Shown: piece after piece, positions 37,401 through 51,600 of the stretch
Numbering within the stretch: position 1 is the stretch's first letter
How the letters are laid out: each line of letters starts with the position of its first letter
Source of the DNA: Diphasiastrum complanatum
Taxonomy: Eukaryota; Streptophyta; Lycopodiopsida; Lycopodiales; Lycopodiaceae
Length of the DNA stretch: 64,000 nucleotides
Reading direction: 5' to 3'
Assembly (NCBI GenBank): GCA_029204225.1
Contig: CM055109.1
Location: forward strand, 40,099,791-40,163,790
Translations under genes and position numbers: made by a program
Notes under the pieces: generated by a model
What the model was told of the DNA's origin: nothing
Databases searched by the model: none
Seen by the model: only the letters and a program-made list of their open reading frames with translations

Positions 37401-40400
37401 TTGTAGGTTATGCAAGATCTTATGCTTGCATGTTGTGTATGTACAAAGAAACTTTGCTTCCAACATAGTGTTATGCATAGCATGTCGGTTAAAGCTTTGG
37501 ACTTGGTTTGAGGAGGTGATATGTGTGATATGTTCGAATCCCAAATCATCACCTTTCTCCTTTTCATTCTCATGCCTTAGCTTTTGAAGGGCAGTGGGAG
37601 CTCTTGCATTTCATCACCAGGTGGTGGCTCTTGTGTTTGAGTGTCAGGCAATGAGGCTCCAAGGGTTCATTGTCCTGACAAATGCATTGCACAAGCCCCA
37701 GGTCTTCCAAGCTAGTACCTCAAACAACAAAACATTTGGTTTTCTTTTATTAGGTTTTGACATCCCACAAAGAAAAAAGAGACTACTATCAGTGTCACTT
37801 CTAAGGAATTCAAGGAGGCATCATAAATGCTAGTAGGTTCTCAAGGCAGATTTAAGCAAATAGGGCACAAGTCATTGAGGGTCAAATTTCAAGTATTCCA
37901 CCATCTTCACCACCAAGGCAATAAATGGAACATTAGCTACATCATGGTGGGTCTTGGTAGCCAATGGATTTGGGCAGTAATCCAAGATTGACAAGTGTTC
38001 ATGGTCCAAGTTTGGATATGTCAAAAATTGTGGAAAACATTGACGATAAGAATGATGATGAGTCATTGAATAAGTTGGAGGTTTGAATAATATTGGCACC
38101 ATAAAGTCTCAATAGGTGGCTTCTACGTTGTTGGTTCAAGGATGTACCTTACAGTAAGTGTCGCAAGGATTGACAGTGTCAGTTATGGACTCGGCTCATT
38201 ACATTTGCCACGTCCATTCTTTTATTCTTTATTATGCATAAGCAGGCCTATGGGCCCTTTTTATTCATGTATTGGCCTTGGGCCCTATTTGGTCACATTT
38301 TTTAGGACTTGGTCATATTGATTTGGAGTGGGGGTCCTCCTATTGGGGGGGCGCACTATTTTCCCTCCAAATCTTCTGCCTCCCTCTATTTTTCCTACGT
38401 TAGGGTTCATTGGTGGGGTATATATAGGGCAGCATTGTAGTCTTTTATTCAGCTGATGATATTGATCTCTATCTCTTTAGTCTCCTTAATCTCTCTTTGT
38501 CATGCTTGCTAGGGTTAACTCTTGCTTATGTGATGCTTTCATAGGTTAGCTCTAGATCAGTTGTGGCTTCATTCGTAACTTGGTATCAGAGCACTTTTCC
38601 TCACCACTTTTTTTTCATATTTAGTAGAGGCTGTCCAACCCTCCTAACCCATCACTTTCGTCGATTTTTTCATCAAATTTCCATCGTTTTTCCAGATTCG
38701 GTAGAGGATAGCCAGCGCCCTACTACCTTGTCACTTTCGTCGATTTTCTCCACCGATTTGCTGCCCATTTCGTGGATTGATTGGAGACTGTCCAAGCGCC
38801 CTACTTCATCACCATTTTCAACGGTTTTCTCCCTTTTATTTTTAGGTTATGTGCGGATTTTGGTAGTTGCTGACCAGCGCCCTGTTACCTTGCCATCTTC
38901 AACGGATTTCTTCAGCGATTTGCTGTCCATTTTGCTGATTGTTTAAAGGCTGTCCAGCCCCCTACTTCATCACCATTTTCAACAGTTTTTCCATCATTTT
39001 GCAGGACATTTGTGGATCTTACTAGCTGCTGCCCAGCGCCCTACTTTCTCATCCTTTTCAGCAATTTTTTCAGCTTATTTGTAGCTTGTTTGGGTGGCCG
39101 ATGTGTAGCCCACTCGGCGATTATTCCTCGCATTTTGGGCGCCCTACTATGGCTGTTTTTTTTTCTTATTTCGTTGGCTGGTTGGCACCTATATTGGCTA
39201 CATCATCTTCAGCTTGTCACCTATTTTGTTGGCACTACTGTTGGTCGGCACCCACCTAGGTACCTTGCTTTTTCGCTTTCCTTGCACCTACTATTTTGCT
39301 GTCCCAAAAACCCCTTTTGCCAATTTGTTGTCCAATTTTTTTTTTTTTTATTAGCCCACTAACCCCCTTCTCTTGCCCTACCCGCCGGCTTCCTAAGTGT
39401 TTTCCGATTATTTGTTTTGAGCTTTCCATTTCCCTTTTCTCGTTCAAGCAATTGGACAGACCCCCAAGGCCCAAAAGGAGTTTGAGAAAGTTTTCTTAAA
39501 GGAGTTTGTTCTAGAAAACAAATTTGAGCATGCTTGGAAGGCCTAGGATCTGTTGTTCATATTCTCGCCTGGCTTAACATTCTACCTGTGGCTATTGTTT
39601 TGTTATTTCCATTCCATTTTGTAGTTTGTGTTTTCGATCGCATTTTTCATTTTGTCTTTCGCTATAAGTTTCCGTGCCATTTGCATTTCGATTCCATAGT
39701 TCATTTTCATCGTCAATTTCATTTTTCATTTTTTCGTTTATCTTCGTTTTCTATGCTCCCTTATAAAAAAAAATAATAATAATAAAAAAACCACCCGAAT
39801 TATTTGGATCATTGGGTTACGTATTCTTTTCAGTTACTTTTGATTTTAATTTTTATCATGACTTCTGATTTTCAGTCTCTATCCCCTTTAGATTATCTTT
39901 TTGTTTTTAATAGTGATATACCATCTGAACATATGTTCGACAAGTGGCTCACACATCTTCAGTATTTATTTGATACTTATCGGCCAACTTGTCCATGTAT
40001 TATTAAGATTCTTGATGCAATTTTTCTCTTAAAGGGTTATGCTAGGTCGAAGTGGTTTGACTATGTCCATTCTCATCCGCCTATCTCTGAGTGGCATGAC
40101 TTTCTGCCTGTACTTCGTCTTCTTATATTTTTTGATGATGATTTTGCATTTGTTCCTCCTCTCGCTCTTACGAGTGGTCTCATAGGTCTTGAGCTATCAG
40201 TTGGTTACCGGGAAGCAGTTTTCCAAAGGCTTAGGGTCCCACTCTTCTTTCCATTTAGAGTACATCAGTTGCTACTTCAGTTTCACCATCCATGGGTCCT
40301 CTTCCTCAGGTTGATGCTGCTTCGGATATACAGGTTGTTGCTGTGTGCCTTGCGCCTATATGCCTTGATCTACAAATATCGTATTCAGTGGTCATTCCTG

Positions 40401-43400
40401 GTTTCATTGATATTTTGGCCGTATACCTTGGTGGTGTTTCTAGTATTGCTTCTGCGCATACCTCAGGTAGCCCTCCTGGTTCGGTGGTTGGTGCAGTATC
40501 TCCTTCATTGGTCTCTATATCTCCATCTCTTAAGTCCGTTATGACCAATGTTCCTGCTGATTTCTCTGGGGTTCTTCACGGGTCCACGGTTAACGGTTCT
40601 CTCGTTATTGGTGATCAGGTTGTATCTTCTTTCACTTTACTCCATGGATCTCTGCTTGAGGTTTGTGATCTGCCTCATGATATTTCTAAGGTTCCTTACA
40701 TGATTCATGCTCCTATGGCCCTTATCGTTACACATTTCCCATCCGAGGATATTTGTCAGATGGTCACTGTTACTTATCTAGGGTATTTATATGCTGGGAT
40801 CTTTCTAGATAAGTATATGGATATCCTTCAGTCTCCTTGTGTTTCTACATATAGGTTTGCTGCAGTCGATGCCGATGGTATACACTTTTGGGCTTTATAC
40901 GCATTAGACGTTTTTCATGCTACTGATTCCTTTTTACCTCTTGATATTTGGCATTCCTGGTTATTACGTATGGCTTGATTTTCATTTGGACCTGTTGATT
41001 GGTGATGGTTTTTCCATATTACTAATCGCCTATGATGTGGATATCTCTATGATTATGTATGTGGCTCTCTATCTATTCCTTGGATTGTGGCTCATTTTCA
41101 AGCTTGGCATATCCTGATGGCTTCGGTTATTGCCTCCGTTCCAGCTACTGTTCTGGATGATCTTCAGATTCCCAGTCATTTTGGGTTGCTCCATATCACT
41201 TGGTCTCTGATGCTGAGTTGCCACTGTGTTTTGGTGTTCTGGGACCATCAGAGTACCTTGAGAGAGTTTCTTCTCCTCTCTTGGACAGTTTTTGGAGATG
41301 TTGTCGCCATATACTTCAGTGTTGCTCATATGTGCTTTGATACTCATTCCCAGCTACACGTGGATATTGCTCTGATGCTTGCTACTGATGTTGCGGATCC
41401 TGTTCCTTGTTCCAGTGCATTTCTTCTATTCCTCACTTGTGCGCCTGGTGTGTACTTTGGGATTACACTTGCAGCCAGTTCCGATGGGTCATTCGATTCT
41501 CCATCCATTTTTGTTGCATCCTATGATGGATTGGTATGTACATATCAGGTCTTTCTGGATGAGTATTTCGGCTACAGTTTTTCAATTGGGGCCTCTACTA
41601 TTTCTAGATTTGTTGCTATTGTTTTCATGTATCGTGTCTTTTTAGATGATGCATTGCTTTCTTGGACCTTATGGAGCTTTTGGCATGCTGCTCTTCTCGT
41701 GATATGGGCCTTGAGGGTATCGTGTGCCATTGCTACTTCTCATGTAGAGTTATCGACTCGGCTCGTTACATTTGTCGCGTCCATTCTCATAAGTAGGCCT
41801 GTGTGCCCTTTTTATTCATGTACTGGCCTTGGGCCCTATTTGGTCACATTTTTAGGACTTGGTCATATTGATTTGGAGTGGGGTGGGGGGGGTCCTCCTA
41901 TTGGGGGGGACGCACTATTTTCCCTCCAAATCTTCTGCCTCCCTCTATTTTTGAATTCCTACTTTAGGGTTCATTGGTGGGGTATATATAGGGTAGCATT
42001 GTAATCTTTTATTCAGCTGATGATATTGATCTCTCTCTTTAGTCTCCTCAATCTCTCTCTTTCATGCTTTCTTCTACTTAAAATTTAGAATGACCACAAA
42101 AGCTAGTTTTATGGGCAAAATTGGCTGAAGTTGAGCAAGGGAGCTTGTCAATACAAAAGTATGCATATATGTATTGTGATGCCTAGATAATGCCATCAAA
42201 ATGCAAGTTAATATATATTTTTCGCAGTTCTATTTGGTGTGACGTCAATAGGGCAAAACCTAACACTCTCAATAAGGCGATTGAGCTTGCAATGGTTCAT
42301 GATGACCACAAAGGCAATGACGGAACACTCGATGGTGACACAAGATCTTCTCAAGATGCTTGATCTAACAAAAAGAAGTTTGAACAAGGTTTGTGATCCA
42401 GAAACAAGAGGCTCAAAGAGTCACAATAGGTTCCACCCATTAGTGAGTAAAATGCTCCTGAGGGTGGTAGGGTAGAATGAAATGAAGAAGAAAACTTGCT
42501 TTTGAAGTGGAAAGCCAAGTCATCCTAACAAGGATAATAGGTCCAAGGGTAGAGGTGGTAATGTAGGTGTGATTACATCTCTATCTAGCTTGCTTCTCAC
42601 TCCCATGGTAGCATTCTTCTTGACTGATCCATAATCTCGCTCCTTGTCCACCAATGTTTATGTGCTTTTCAACCCAAAGTCTTGCTAGAATGATTCTCCC
42701 TGCCCATTTGCACCCAATTTGCCTGTGCATCTCACCTAGCTTGTTGACCTGCACCTTGATCTGTGCCTTACTCCACTTGATTCGTTTTCTCTGACCTTGA
42801 CTTGCCATGTTAGTTTTCTTTCCATCTATATTAGATTTGTCTTTGTTTTGTGCAGATTCATTGTTTTGTTGAATTGTTTAGATTAATTTCATTTTTTGTT
42901 CTATGAATTCATTCTGTTTTTTTCATACAATCCATTAAAAAACCAAATCGCTTGTTTTTGTTTTGTGAAAAATAAATAGATAAATAGAGAAAATGGACAC
43001 GAGGAACATTCATTTTTGTTCAAATCCACCATTTCGTTTAGAGCCATTTGGTTTATTTCTTTTACGGTTCTTTTATAGTTTTCTATATTTGATTCTCATT
43101 TACCTTCTGCTTCATTTATTGCCTACTTCTTTCATGGTTATTTTTTCTCGTTTGTCTATTAAGGTCCGTTTGTTCATTTCTTTGCCAGTTCTTTTTATGT
43201 TTGTTTATTTCTTTCTTGCTTCTCATTTCTATTTCAATTTTGTGACTTCATCATGGATCTTTGGCCTTCCATATGGCACGACTTAACTCACATATTCCGG
43301 TCACACTTGGTATTTATTCCCATTCTTGAGTTACTTGAGATAGTCATTGAGTTATCTGAGTTAGTCATTATCTCATCTAGTGTATTCGAGTCACAAATAC

Positions 43401-44410
43401 CAATTGACGCTGATATTGCAAATGTTGCGTGCTTTGATGTTGGTGCCGATGTTGTTGCATGCTTTGATGTTGCTGTCGATGTTGTTTCTTTAATATTGAT
43501 GTTGATATTGATGTCGAGTGCCTTGGTGCTACTTCTGATTCTAAGTGCCATGCTACAGACATTGTAGCCTGTGCTCCTTATTTCGATATTGTTCTGTGGT
43601 TGCTCTTTCAGATGATTTGCATACTCATTCAGCAGCTCTACATATGTCATATGCTTCTACATTGCATGATGCTCTAGCTTTACTTTCTACATCTATGTTT
43701 GAGCTATGTACTAGTTCGATTGCTGCCTATACAATTCTTTCAAAGGATGTTTTTCATATAATCGATGTAGCTTATTTTGTTGAGCTCCTTCTAGATGAGT
43801 ATGCACATCTCCTTTAGTATCCTTGTGCTTCTATATATGACTTTGCTATAGTCGATATTGATGTTGAACACTCTTGGGCCTTATGGATACCTTGGAGTGA
43901 TCACTCCATTTTCATGCATACTGCTATACCTTCTTGGGCCTTGCGGATATCTTGGCGGATGTTGTTTCCAAGTTGCTTTTCTGGTTGCCGAGCTATCCTT
44001 GTTTTGTGATATTCCTGGGCTATTTGGCTAGCTTTGGACATCTTAGTTGTTGGCGTCCTCTACATCAACATTTTACTATGGCTTTCTTGGGCCATCATAG
44101 TCCCTTGAGCGAGTTTCCTTCTCGCTTGGTTTCATTCATGCTTGGTTTTGTTTATATGGGTTTCAGTTTTATAGGTGATGTCTTGTGCTTGCTTACATTT
44201 TTGGATGTTACTTTTGGAATACTTGTTCTAACGTCTTATGTCCTCCCCTTCAGTATTACCATTGGTTCATGCATATTTGATAGTTCTTATGATTGGCTAT
44301 TACAACAGCTATTGCTTGGGGCCAACATTGTGGTTAATGCTGTTTTCGATGCGAGGTCGGACGCGTCCCAATTTTTTTTTTTAATTTTTTTCTGGACGCG
44401 TCCAGTTAAG

Positions 44411-44479
<69 letters not shown>

Positions 44480-44655
44480 CATTTGAGTGGGTTATGGTGT
44501 GTGTGTGATGATTTATGTGTGTGTGTGTGTGTGCGTGTGTGTGTGTGTGTGGGTTGGTTGATTTGTGTATGCATCTGTGTGTGTGTGTGGTGATTTGTGT
44601 GTGAAAGAGAGGAAGAGACAGAAAGTGTGTGAGACAGAGAGAGAGAGAGAGAATT

Positions 44656-44687
<32 letters not shown>

Positions 44688-47016
44688 CGCGCGTGTACGA
44701 GACATGGTGTGTGTGTGTGAGTTTAGGGTTTAGGGTCTGCATGCTTGGGTTTGGGGTTTAGGAGGAGAGAGAGAGAGATATTAGATTTGCGTGCTTGTGT
44801 GTGTGATTGAGAGAGAGAGAGATGGCCGCTCGTCCCATTTGGGATGAGGTGGAGTTGATGCCCAACAAAAAGTGGCGTTGCCCTTTTTGTCGAAAGCAAC
44901 TCACAGGGAACACCTCTCGGGTTCGAGCAGATTCAGGGGGATTGCGAGTCCGACCCACAGGGGGGCTCTACGGGATCGGCGTTTGTATGGTCATCCCCTC
45001 TGCGGAGTGGGCTCGCATTCTCGAGGCATATGCTGAGCCAGGTGCTGAGCCCGGCGAGCCGTCCACAAATGCCACGGACTCCGTTTCCACTGGTGCACCC
45101 ACTGCCACTGCCCCTGCCACTGGTACACTCAGCGCCACCGGCCCCACCCACACCGCCACATCCGCACCCGCCACTGCCTCCGCCTTCGCCATAGCCACCC
45201 CCACCCCCACCCCCTTCGCCAGTACTCCCCATGGATCCACAGCCTCCACTGTTGCACCTACGCTTGTGCCATCACCTTCAGATCTGCACGGTCCATCTAC
45301 ATCCTCTGCTTATGCACCTACACCTATGCCACCACCTCCAGATCCGCATCGTCCATCTGCTTCGCCTTCTAGTTCATCATGCTTGAGCGGCTACACAAGC
45401 TCATGGGTGATTTGCGGCGCATGGCTACTTCTGCAGAGTTCACCGCCATGGACTTGTCCACGACCCCATAGGGCTTGGCCTTCCACGGGATCCTCTTCAT
45501 GGAGCCTTTCTGGGTGGATATGCAGCAGCGATGGACATCATGCGCCCCATCTACTCTGTTCTGAGGCTCGTTGATCGCGAGGGGTGCACGATGGGCCTCA
45601 TATACGAGTTCATGGACCGCATAGGCGAGTCTCTCCATCGTTTTGAGCTGGACCCTGCCAGGTATAACTTTTTCCATCTCACCATCTTTCCTTCCATTCG
45701 CACTCTGTTTCGTCTTGCTGCCACAGCACGCAATCGTGTAATTGTTGCCTCCACATGGTATGGTCCACCAGTTGGAGCCTATTAGGCGGTTGTGGCGGTG
45801 ACGATGGGATAAGTTTCATCGGCCCATTCACAGTGTGGCCCACATACTGCATCCGTTGTTTCAAAGCGATTGGCAGACCTGAGGATGCTCGCATTCCGAG
45901 TCCTTTCACAGGTATGTTATCTAATCTCATTCATCCAACCAGTTTCCGCATTGTCTCTACGAGGTCGGTACTCACTCGAGTGGTTTCCAATTAATGCAGG
46001 ACTATTCTGTTTGCATGTGCGAGCGGAATTGGTCAACGTTCAGCCTTGTTCACACGAACAGGCGGAACCGTCTGACAACTGAGCGATGCAATGACTTGGT
46101 GTACTGCAACACCAACACCAGGGTGGTTCGACGCATCATGGATAGCATGAGGGCAGGAGGCGTAGGCTCCCTACTCTTGCATATTAGTTTAAGACATTCA
46201 GTTTAAGGCCCTCACGGTTTCTTCGGCTATTCTCACGAATGATTGACTTGTGCAGGTCAATCCCGATGAGTGCCTGGTTGCAGCGGCCGATCATGAGGCA
46301 GAGCCAAAGGTTGATCCAGATGATGCCGCTCGGCGTGCTCTGCGGGGTGATCCCGAGGATGATGCTGACACCGAGGAGACCACCCCCCTTCCTGCTGACG
46401 TTCCATTGAACTCCTCTGATGATGAGCCCACATACGATTCAGACGAGACAGTTGACCTTGCAGGGGATGGTCCACGTGCCCCACCCAATACTCCCGCTTC
46501 ACGCCCCCTTTCAGATGATGGCTGGTCAGAGTTTGCGAGGGAGACAGAGGCTGCCGCCCAGAGACAGATTGTGCAGAGATGACTCAGAGCATCACAGGCA
46601 GTTGGTTCTTCTCAGAGACCCCCTTGTGGCAGAGGGAGACCCCCAGGCAGGAGTGTACCACAGAGGGTTCCTTCCGGCAGACCCAGAGGTAGGCCAGCCA
46701 AGAGGGGACGCACAGATGATTTTTCTAGTTGTTTCTTGGCAGGCGTTGGCCCAGACTTGGAGGAGTCCCAGATGCCTCCAGACTCCCAGCCAGACTCTGT
46801 ATTTGACACCCCTGAGGATGCATCTGGCACGCAGACGGATGATTTTTATAGCACAGACATGTAGATATTGATACACACAGACTATCATGTATACTGGCAT
46901 CAGATGAGATGTATATATTTTTTTACAGTTTATTCATGTCATGGCTAATTTATCATGGTTGCTTACAAATGGTTAGTTAGAAATGGTTTGCTCCGTGCAA
47001 GATGAGAGAGATAGAT

Positions 47017-47075
<59 letters not shown>

Positions 47076-48626
47076 CCAGCACATTTGCATATCCACATAT
47101 TCAACATAACACGCTAAACCCGACACCCTAACAAATAATACCCTAAACCCTAAACCCTAACAAATCATCATAAACCCACAACCCCACAGCCATAACCATC
47201 AAAACAAGCCACAGCCATAATCATCATAACCATAGCCATAAACATCATCAAACCCACATCCTCATTGTGTCGTAGGCATTGCACCACGGGTATGTGCAGA
47301 TTCAACATCAAAGCAGCACTTGTGTAGCATTCACTTAAACTTGTGTAGAATGCATTAATGGTCCAAGAATACAGTCCACAGGTTTGTGGTCCTGATACGA
47401 ACCCAAGGGATCGAGCCTGGCTCGATTTGGGTATCGTTCGATCAAAATGGCCCTTCGACGGGAGAGAAGCGCAATTAGGTCAAGTGAAATGGACTAGTTT
47501 TGCAGCTTTCCGTCCGACGGCCCAGTTTCTCTAAACGGGATCCGTTTTAGGTGCCGTCTATTTTGGCCAATGGACAACCTCGATAGGAACTTGTGGGAAC
47601 AGAAGGACGAGGAACGGACGGACGGACGGCCCAAAACGTCCATCCGAAGTTCGACGTTAAACAGGGCTTCCGGGACACTTTGTTCGGTCTGGACCTGAAA
47701 ACTGGGAGATGTTTCGGAGCCCCCGTGTCGGTACTGTGCCATAAGTGATTAGTAAGCTATTAAAGTTCATCCAAGGAGAAACCGATCCTGTATTTATATA
47801 CTATTATAATATAGATTCATCAGGGAGAGAGAGATAGTGAGGGCACGAGACAAAAATATAAATTGTTGTTCTTTCATGTCCGATTCTGTAGATATCAGAC
47901 ATGGGATGCATGGGGGCAGTGGTTAGGTTTGTTGCAAATTTTTTTGGGTACTGTTTTTCTATTTTTTAACACGGGGGGGCAGGTGGGTGCCAGAAACCCT
48001 CTGATAATTAATTCCGGTGGGGGGCCAGGGGTCATAAATTGTTTTTATTTCACTTTGGGGATGTGGGACAGTGAAGGCAGGGGCTTGTATTTTTTCTTTT
48101 TTTGAAAAAAAAAAATTTGGAAAATGGGGGACGCGTCCGGACGCGTGTCTGCGCAGCAAGAGATAATGGGGCGACTCCCGAAGCTGCAGCCCCGTGGCCC
48201 TGCGACTCTCGGACCTGTTGCCCACCCCCGCTGGCGAGGGCGAGGAAACATAGCGGATTGGAATTAACTACACTGCAGAATAGCTAGCCATGGTCAAGGA
48301 AAGGGTCCTTCGTCGTTGGGCCAGCCAGGAGGCAGAGCGACAGAATAATGCACCTGACCGGGTCGACGAGTCTGTGGGCTCTTCGGCGCCCTAGTAATGT
48401 AAAGCCTAAATAAGGTCTAGCCGTATGTGGCGGACTCTTTCTATATAATTTTAGATAGTAGTTTACAAACAGACTCAGCCGTATGTGGTGCGATTGATAC
48501 ATCTCTTAAATGAATATACAGTATGCTTTTTTGCACAACATGCGCCTGGTTTTGTGAAACGTGAGCTTTGTACTCTTAACATAATGTATGTATGTGTTTA
48601 ACATATGTAATATCTGTAATGAGCTG

Positions 48627-48699
<73 letters not shown>

Positions 48700-51600
48700 C
48701 TCCCTCTCTGATCTTCTTTTCAAACCTTGCTGATTTCCTGCACATACAAGCATCAAATTACTTCTAACACAAGATGGAGTTGTCTGCCTTGTCTCCTCCC
48801 AGCCTTTGCTGCACAGATTATGATGAGGAATGCCTCTCTCTAGGCTCGCTTATCCAAAATCCTCAAGCACCCCTTAACCCTGACCCTTCCTAAATCTCGA
48901 CACATGGCCAACTCCATGCACTGTCGACACTTGCCACTTGGCAGTACTCTGACACATAGGCAAGTGAGTAGGCTAACATGTGTCACTCATCCATTGGACC
49001 AAGTGTCCCAGTGAGCATGTGACACGTGTCATGTTTGACCGGTCAACCCTGACATGTGTCACTCATTCACTGGACCAAGTGTCCCAGTGAGCATATGACA
49101 TGTGTCACGTTGACTAGTCAACTCTCCTACTTTTTAGGAGGTCAGTCCAGCCACTCCAAATTAATGACCCAGTACCCTATACCCAAGCAACATTCAACTC
49201 TGAGGCTCAGAAACATCATTAGCAGCTTTATTTACATTTCTATTACAAGGGTCACCATAGGCCAGTGACTTAGCCATTTCTGTATTTACAAAAAGTACAT
49301 TTATAGGTAAAATTAGTAAACAACCGCAAACAGGGAGTAAAAGTTGTAACATCCCTTCCCCCCTCATGTAACATCGTCCGCGATGGCAAAGCTAGGGTAC
49401 TGTGCACGCAGACTGTGCGCGGTCTCCCAGGTAGCATCAGAAAGAGGCCTGCCATGCCAAGCGACCAAGTACTCACGGATCAGATGGTTGCGTAAACGCC
49501 TCTCCCGCCTATCCAATACCCTCGCTGGCCCATGGGTTACTTCTCCCTGCTCCTGGAATGCAAACAAACCATCCGACAACGAGTTATCACCGTTATGTAA
49601 AACCCGTTTCAATCTAGAAACATGAAATACAGGATGCACTTTACAAGCTTTAGGAAAATCTAACTTATAAGAAACATCACTGATTCTTTTAACAATTTTC
49701 TAGGGTCCACAATAACGCGGGGACAACTGGTAACATTTGCCCGTCTTAAGGGTCTAAGAGTCCTTGGGTACTTGGAGAAACACCATGTCTCCTACCACAA
49801 ACTCTCTAGGCATGCGATTCTGATCAGCATATGACTTTGCTCGATCCATTGCTTGCCTAATATTAACCTTCGCTAACTCAAGCATTTCATTCATTTGAGT
49901 TAGATAATTAGCCGCGCTAGGCACTCTTTGAGGAGTTCCTAGCGTAACAGGGCTAGCTGGCCTGAATCCATAGTTAAGCTCGAAAGGACTTAAACTCACA
50001 TTTTTCTTGTCATTGTAAGCAAAGTCCAACAGTGGCAAGTACTTCTCCCACTGAGTTTGCTTATCACCAACAAATGCTCTAAGCATATCCTCTAAGGTCT
50101 GGTTGACTCTCTCAGTTTGGCCATCCGTTTCAGGATGCTCCGTACTGCTCATTCTCAATTAAACTTCAAGTTTGGCCATAACTGCAGTCCAAAAGTTTCC
50201 AGTGAATCAAGTATCCCTGTCAAACACTATGGATGACGGTAATCCATGAAGTCTGAACACATGCTTGATAAACAAATTGGCTACTCCAGCCGCATCAATC
50301 TTTTTACGCGTTGGAATAAAATGAGCCATTTTTGTGAGTCTCTCAACTACGACCAAGATAGAATCATGTTGTGATTGTGTACGGGGTAAGTTAGAGATGA
50401 TCCATGGAGATACTCTCCCATCTTCCACCTGGTATAGGTAGTGGGTGTAAAACTCCAGGAGTTTTAATCCTTTCAGCTTTATTGACCTGGCACTTCAAAC
50501 AGTGCATTGGTAAACATCTTTTTTCATTTTAGGCCACCAAAAGTTACGTAAGATTAACTCATAGGTCCTATCCACACCAGGATGACCTGCACTAGGGCTA
50601 TCATGACATAAATGGACAATCTTCCTACGCAGCTCCTCACAAGCTGGAACGAGAAGTTTGCCATTTCTCTTAATCATACCATCTTCTATGGTATATTTAA
50701 GGTAAGTGTGATCAAAGAGACCAGAACTCTCATCTTGAGACTCTACTTGCGCAAGATCTGCCTCCCTCACAATTCCTTGACAATGAGGATCCTCTTGCTG
50801 AGCCTATCTAATCTCAGCAATCAGGTCATTTTCTATGACCACAAAAGATATCTGATACAATATACGAGACAATGCATCAGCCACACAATTTTCGGCACCT
50901 TTCTTGTACCGAATTTCCATGTGAAATTCCTGCATCAACTCAGCCCACCTTACTTGCCGCCTCTTAGGTCCGACTGGTTGCAGAAATATTTCAAAGTGTT
51001 ATGGTCGGTGTGAATAATTCTTCACACCTTAACGATAAAACACAGTCAACCCTAGAAAGCCTCTTAGTGCCGTCAAGTCTGTAGGAACAGGCCAGGCAAG
51101 AAGAACAACAACAAATCTGGTTTTATTCCATCTGTTGACACTATAAAACCCAAATATGTTATTTCTTTTTTAAACAATTCACTTTTTTTATCATTAGCGA
51201 ACAATGTGTTTTCCCTCAAAGTTGATAACATAGTTCTTAGGCGATTAACATGCATAGCATCACCACAACTGTAAACAAGTATGTCATCAACAAAATTAAC
51301 CACAAACTTGTCCATAAACGGCCTAAGCACATCGTTCATTAACATCATAAATGTTGCAGGGGCGTTAGTCAATCCAAAGGGCATAACTAAAAATTCATAG
51401 TGTCAAAAACGAGTCCGAAAGGCAATTTTATGCACATCCTCTTCTCGAACTCTCACCTGGTGGTAACCATTCTTTAGGTCAATTTTGCTAAACACTGTAG
51501 CATCATGGAGGGCATCCAAAAGATCATCTATACGTGGCATCGGATATCGATGCTTAACAGTAATCTTGTTCAAGCCTCGATAGTCCACACATTCTCCAAG

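Larger units (their letters stand above)
38177..42068 (+). mobile_element. LTR element with gag-like coding but no pol (TR-GAG-like)
   Basis: Two direct LTRs (38177-38570 and 41743-42068) bracket a 3.2 kb interior. TGGTATCAGAGC at 38581 follows the 5' LTR. The interior has a gag-like frame from 39858 and no protease, integrase, reverse transcriptase or RNase H motif in any frame I checked. A non-autonomous LTR element that keeps Gag fits best; loss of pol by decay is the alternative. Confidence 0.75.
44355..48157 (+). mobile_element. hAT-type element with GGACGCGTCC words (ends approximate)
   Basis: GGACGCGTCC occurs at about 44359 and 44394 on the left and ACGCGTCCGGACGCGT at about 48131 on the right, each next to long A/T runs in inverted order. 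A broken hAT transposase gene lies between. No clean target duplication was found, so the true ends are uncertain. Confidence 0.55.

Noticed and set aside
40292-42004. Long hydrophobic open frames as membrane proteins
   Set aside because: They lie inside the LTR element, match no transporter and change frame repeatedly; low-complexity T-rich coding explains the hydrophobicity.
42120-42170. Minus-strand AYFCID-like sequence as the missing MRS2 exon
   Set aside because: The first residues fit the family but no AG acceptor precedes them and the rest (KLPCSTSA) does not fit.
44400-44742. Arg-Glu and Ser-Leu-His-Thr repeat proteins
   Set aside because: They are frames through GA and GT microsatellites; the same applies at 55325-55583 and 57209-57544.
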